Position numbers and translations under genes: made by a program. Below are positions 61,465 through 64,000 of a stretch of DNA of 64,000 nt, one piece after another. Source of the stretch: Phycisphaeraceae bacterium (GTDB lineage: Bacteria > Planctomycetota > Phycisphaerae > Phycisphaerales > Phycisphaeraceae); contig JADZCR010000006.1 of assembly GCA_020851465.1 (NCBI GenBank), positions 372,001 through 436,000 on the forward strand, read 5' to 3'. Position 1 is the stretch's first letter; each line of letters starts with the position of its first letter. The notes beneath the pieces are model-generated. The model was not told where the DNA came from and made no database searches. It saw nothing but the letters and a program-made list of their open reading frames with translations.

Positions 61465-61520
61465 AACCGCAAGCACTTCAAGGTTAAGCTCGCTTTGTCC
61501 TGTTCAATCGGCAGACAAAG

Positions 61521-62828
61521 TTAAGCGTGTTTCGACCAGTATTTGCCGCCATAGACCGCCGTATCGCCCAGATGTTCAGCGATGCGGATGAGTTGGTTGT
61601 ATTTGGCGTTACGGTCGCTGCGGCAGGGGGCCCCTGTCTTGATCTGTCCGCAGTTTGTCGCTACGGCAAGATCCGCAATAGTCGCATCTTCAGTTTCGCC
61701 GCTGCGATGGCTGAGGATCGCCGAATAGCCGGCATGCTGAGCCATTGTCACAGCCTCGAATGTTTCACTGAGCGTGCCGATCTGATTCACCTTCACGAGA
61801 ATCGCATTGGCAGTCTGGGTGTCAATGCCTTTCTTGAGGAACTTCGGGTTGGTTACGAACAGATCGTCCCCGACAAGTTGTACTTTGTTGCCTAACTTCT
61901 CGGTCAACGATTTCCAGCCGGTCCAATCATTCTCAGCGAGACCGTCCTCGATGGAACGAATCGGGTATTTGTTACACCACTCGACCCAGTGGCTGACCAT
62001 CTGGCCACTGGTCATCACATCACCGGGATTACTCTTGAAGAAGCAGTATCCTGTCTTGCCGATCTTTACACCTTCGTTCCAGAGTTCGCTGGTGGCAGGA
62101 TCGAGTGCGACAAAGATTTGTTCTCCCCACTTGTAGCCAGCCTGGATAACGGCCAGTTCGATGATATTTAGCGCCTCTTCGTTAGTTCTCAGATTAGGAG
62201 CAAAACCGCCCTCATCACCAACGGCTGTTGAGAGATGCGCTTTGTGCAATACATCTTTGAGCGCGTGATAAATCTCGACGCCGGCCCGCAGTGCCTCGTG
62301 AAAATCGTCAAATCCCCACGGTTGGATCATGAACTCCTGGAAGTCTACGTTGTTATCCGCATGTTTCCCGCCGTTGAGGATGTTCATCATCGGGCAGGGG
62401 AGGACTTTGGCGTTCGTACCGCCGAGGTAGCGAAATAGCGGCAAGTTTGATGCCTCAGATGCAGCTTTGGCGACAGCCATGGACACGCCGAGAATCGCAT
62501 TTGCTCCAAGCTTGCCTTTGTTTTCGCTGCCGTCGAGATCAAGCATGAGTCCGTCAATCTGTTCCTGATCGCGGGAATCCTGTCCGATCAACTCAGGGCC
62601 GATATGAGTATTGATGTTTTCGACAGCTCGCAAAACTCCTCTGCCGAGGTATCGCGACTTATCCTTATCACGCAGCTCAATGGCTTCGTGTTCTCCCGTG
62701 CTGGCTCCGCTGGGGACCATAGCCCGTCCGCGGACACCGCCGTTTAGTGTGACTTCGACTTCGACCGTGGGATTGCCGCGACTGTCAAGAACCTGCCTGC
62801 CGTGAACGGATTCGATCTCAAAGCTCAT
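61521..62828 (-). CDS. eno: enolase
   Basis: 435-residue phosphopyruvate hydratase. N-terminal [24 protein letters not shown]-type middle [34 protein letters not shown], metal site [14 protein letters not shown] and [16 protein letters not shown], and [20 protein letters not shown] near the end. The start has AAGGAT seven bases upstream. It follows rpmH on the same strand, separated by a terminator hairpin. Confidence 0.97.
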   Translation of the reverse strand: MSFEIESVHGRQVLDSRGNPTVEVEVTLNGGVRGRAMVPSGASTGEHEAIELRDKDKSRYLGRGVLRAVENINTHIGPELIGQDSRDQEQIDGLMLDLDGSENKGKLGANAILGVSMAVAKAASEASNLPLFRYLGGTNAKVLPCPMMNILNGGKHADNNVDFQEFMIQPWGFDDFHEALRAGVEIYHALKDVLHKAHLSTAVGDEGGFAPNLRTNEEALNIIELAVIQAGYKWGEQIFVALDPATSELWNEGVKIGKTGYCFFKSNPGDVMTSGQMVSHWVEWCNKYPIRSIEDGLAENDWTGWKSLTEKLGNKVQLVGDDLFVTNPKFLKKGIDTQTANAILVKVNQIGTLSETFEAVTMAQHAGYSAILSHRSGETEDATIADLAVATNCGQIKTGAPCRSDRNAKYNQLIRIAEHLGDTAVYGGKYWSKHA

Positions 62829-62867
62829 GGGAATACATCCTTGTGTTTTGCTCGTGTGGATTTGAAG

Positions 62868-62897
62868 AAAGCCCAGGCATGGTGGTGCCTGGGCTTT
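62868..62897 (-). terminator. intrinsic terminator between rpmH and eno
   Basis: A 12-base perfect stem, AAAGCCCAGGCA (62868-62879) with TGCCTGGGCTTT (62886-62897), loop of six bases, followed on the minus strand by TTTCTTC. It lies 30 bases after the rpmH stop. Confidence 0.65.
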
Positions 62898-62926
62898 GTG
62901 TAGGTTGGTTACTGATCAGCCGAGGC

Positions 62927-63073
62927 TTAGTGCTTACGGACGTTGACTGACCGACCGACGCGGCGCTTGCGGTTGATCATGCGGCGGCCTTTGCTTGTCT
63001 TCATGCGGGCGCGGAAGCCAAACTTCCGGCGACGTTTCACTAAACTGCGTCTCTTTTCATAATGCGTAGGCAT
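62927..63073 (-). CDS. rpmH: 50S ribosomal protein L34
   Basis: 48-residue L34, basic throughout: MPTHYEKRRSLVKRRRKFGF, followed by the invariant RARMKTSKGRRMINRKRRVG and a short tail ending in RKH. GGAG lies seven bases ahead of the start codon (63071-63073). In most bacteria rpmH is next to rnpA near dnaA; here it stands alone ahead of eno. Confidence 0.93.
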   Translation of the reverse strand: MPTHYEKRRSLVKRRRKFGFRARMKTSKGRRMINRKRRVGRSVNVRKH

Positions 63074-63109
63074 TGGTAACTCCGATTCCGTCAGTGTTGC
63101 GAGATTCGT

Positions 63110-64000
63110 TTACTTCACCTCGACAACAACCGACTCGTACTTCGCGTTGTTCCGTGCATCCAGAACCCGCACGGTAATTATGTGCTGGCCCGCGGAAAGA
63201 CCGGAAATGTTAATGGAAAACCTCTCTGATGTCGAATCGAAGATCAAATCACTCGAAAGAACGGGTTGCCACTGCTCGGTAGAATCCACTCCATAGAAAA
63301 TCGAACGGATATTGGACAGTTTGTCATCGGCTTCGCCGGACAGCTTGACCACGCCTTTATCCACGATGGCTTTGAGATCTTTCAACGACGGCGGGGTATT
63401 GTCCACGAGTACGGGGTCGCTATAGCGTGTTGCGGACAACGCCATCCCACCGGGATTATCAGAGGCGTCACTGGCTGTTATGCGAATAATGTAGCGTCCG
63501 TCGGGTACACGCCGTGTCTGCCACTCAAACGTCGCAGCGTCGAGATCCTTGGCCAACGGTAACCAGACTTTAGTGCCTGCGGGTTGATACTCAAGAACGT
63601 ACTTGAGCCGATCGTTGTTGGGGTCGTTGGATTCCCATTCGATGTTCATAGCCGTTTGCGGTTCGGGTTCTGCTGCGACTGCGCCAGGTCGCGCAGCCGC
63701 ACGGTTTGGCCCCGGCCCGCCTTCTGCCGCCCCGGAAGTTTCGTCCGCATACGCCGCAGTGATTGAATTGATCGCCGGCTTTAGATTCGGCAGCACATAC
63801 GCCATGGCAATTCGATCCACCACTGGTGTCGCCTGGTCTTTGCCGCTTAGTGTCAACCGGTATTGCAGAAAACGTGCGGGGGGGCTCTCAATCGGAAGGT
63901 CAATCGGAGTCAGTGGTGCCGTATGTTCATCATGTTCTATCGTTCCGGATTTAGCCCATGCGGTCCAGGCTGCCTGCTCAGGATCCTGCACGTTACCGCT
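63110..64000 (-). CDS. large beta-rich extracellular-type protein, C-terminal part, truncated by window edge
   Basis: The frame is open to base 64000, so this is the C-terminal 296 residues of a longer protein. It contains fibronectin/Y_Y_Y-like beta-sandwich units (MNIEWESNDPNNDRLKYVLE, TFEWQTRRVPDGRYIIRITA, SNIRSIFYGVDSTEQWQPVL) and an Ala/Gly/Pro-rich spacer. Planctomycetes have large secreted beta-propeller proteins with such ends. Function unknown. It precedes rpmH by 36 bases on the same strand. Confidence 0.7.
   Translation of the reverse strand, partial: SGNVQDPEQAAWTAWAKSGTIEHDEHTAPLTPIDLPIESPPARFLQYRLTLSGKDQATPVVDRIAMAYVLPNLKPAINSITAAYADETSGAAEGGPGPNRAAARPGAVAAEPEPQTAMNIEWESNDPNNDRLKYVLEYQPAGTKVWLPLAKDLDAATFEWQTRRVPDGRYIIRITASDASDNPGGMALSATRYSDPVLVDNTPPSLKDLKAIVDKGVVKLSGEADDKLSNIRSIFYGVDSTEQWQPVLSSDLIFDSTSERFSINISGLSAGQHIITVRVLDARNNAKYESVVVEVK

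Noticed and set aside
61493..61520. CTTTGTC/GACAAAG inverted repeat between the lipoprotein and eno
   Set aside because: It could be a bidirectional terminator, but there is no T run on either strand and one arm touches the eno stop codon.

Overview
The window reads as a piece of a planctomycete chromosome, most likely from the class Phycisphaerae. The reasons are a bacterial microcompartment locus of the Planctomycetes/Verrucomicrobia (PVM) type, a PEP-CTERM surface protein, a signal peptidase with a planctomycete-style zinc-ribbon insert, a prepilin-like protein, moderately GC-rich DNA, and housekeeping genes scattered as single genes or short pairs instead of the usual bacterial operons. 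The taxonomic call is an inference; there is no rRNA gene here. I see no phage, insertion sequence or CRISPR array.

Layout. 1-13.8 kb: housekeeping and central metabolism (glycogen phosphorylase cut by the left edge, thiL-tsaE-yacG, a Fur-type repressor, homoserine dehydrogenase, glutamate dehydrogenase, nadD, a nucleosidase/hydroxyacid dehydrogenase pair, a lone nuoC, isocitrate dehydrogenase). 13.9-15.8 kb: leuA preceded by what looks like a complete ribosome-mediated leucine attenuator. 16-28.8 kb: PIN-PhoH ATPase, a 1538-residue AsmA-like membrane-anchored protein, a zinc-ribbon membrane protein, an aminotransferase coupled to MlaF/MlaD lipid-transport genes, ApgM and PgeF. 29-38.5 kb: signal peptidase I, tRNA-Ala, a three-gene sugar-acid type cluster, ilvD and purEK.

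38.5-49.4 kb is the most distinctive block: a single-direction microcompartment operon with an operator-like inverted repeat and a promoter in front, PduL, two BMC-H shell genes, acetate kinase, a third BMC-H, three BMC-P pentamer genes interleaved with a CoA-acylating aldehyde dehydrogenase and an unknown protein, a class II aldolase, a lactate/malate dehydrogenase, a second TIM-barrel aldolase-like protein and a DeoR regulator. By analogy with the described PVM compartments, the aldolase would release lactaldehyde from a deoxysugar phosphate (fuculose- or rhamnulose-1-phosphate), the dehydrogenase would make an acyl-CoA, PduL an acyl phosphate and AckA ATP, with the LDH/MDH-like enzyme recycling NADH. 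Five of its proteins carry terminal amphipathic helices with linkers, as encapsulation peptides do. The isomerase and kinase for the sugar are not in the window.

49.5-64 kb: a LysM lipoprotein, aat, tRNA-Phe, a PEP-CTERM lectin-like protein, rplK-rplA-rplJ-rplL with stem-loops in every intergenic gap and no rpoBC after them, a DinG-type helicase with one iron-sulfur cysteine changed to serine, a prepilin-like protein, a HEAT-like protein, a lipoprotein, rpmH-eno, and the 3' part of a large extracellular-type protein cut by the right edge.

The strongest candidates for follow-up are the leuA attenuator, the extra cargo proteins of the microcompartment, the structured purE leader and the stem-loops of the ribosomal-protein operon.
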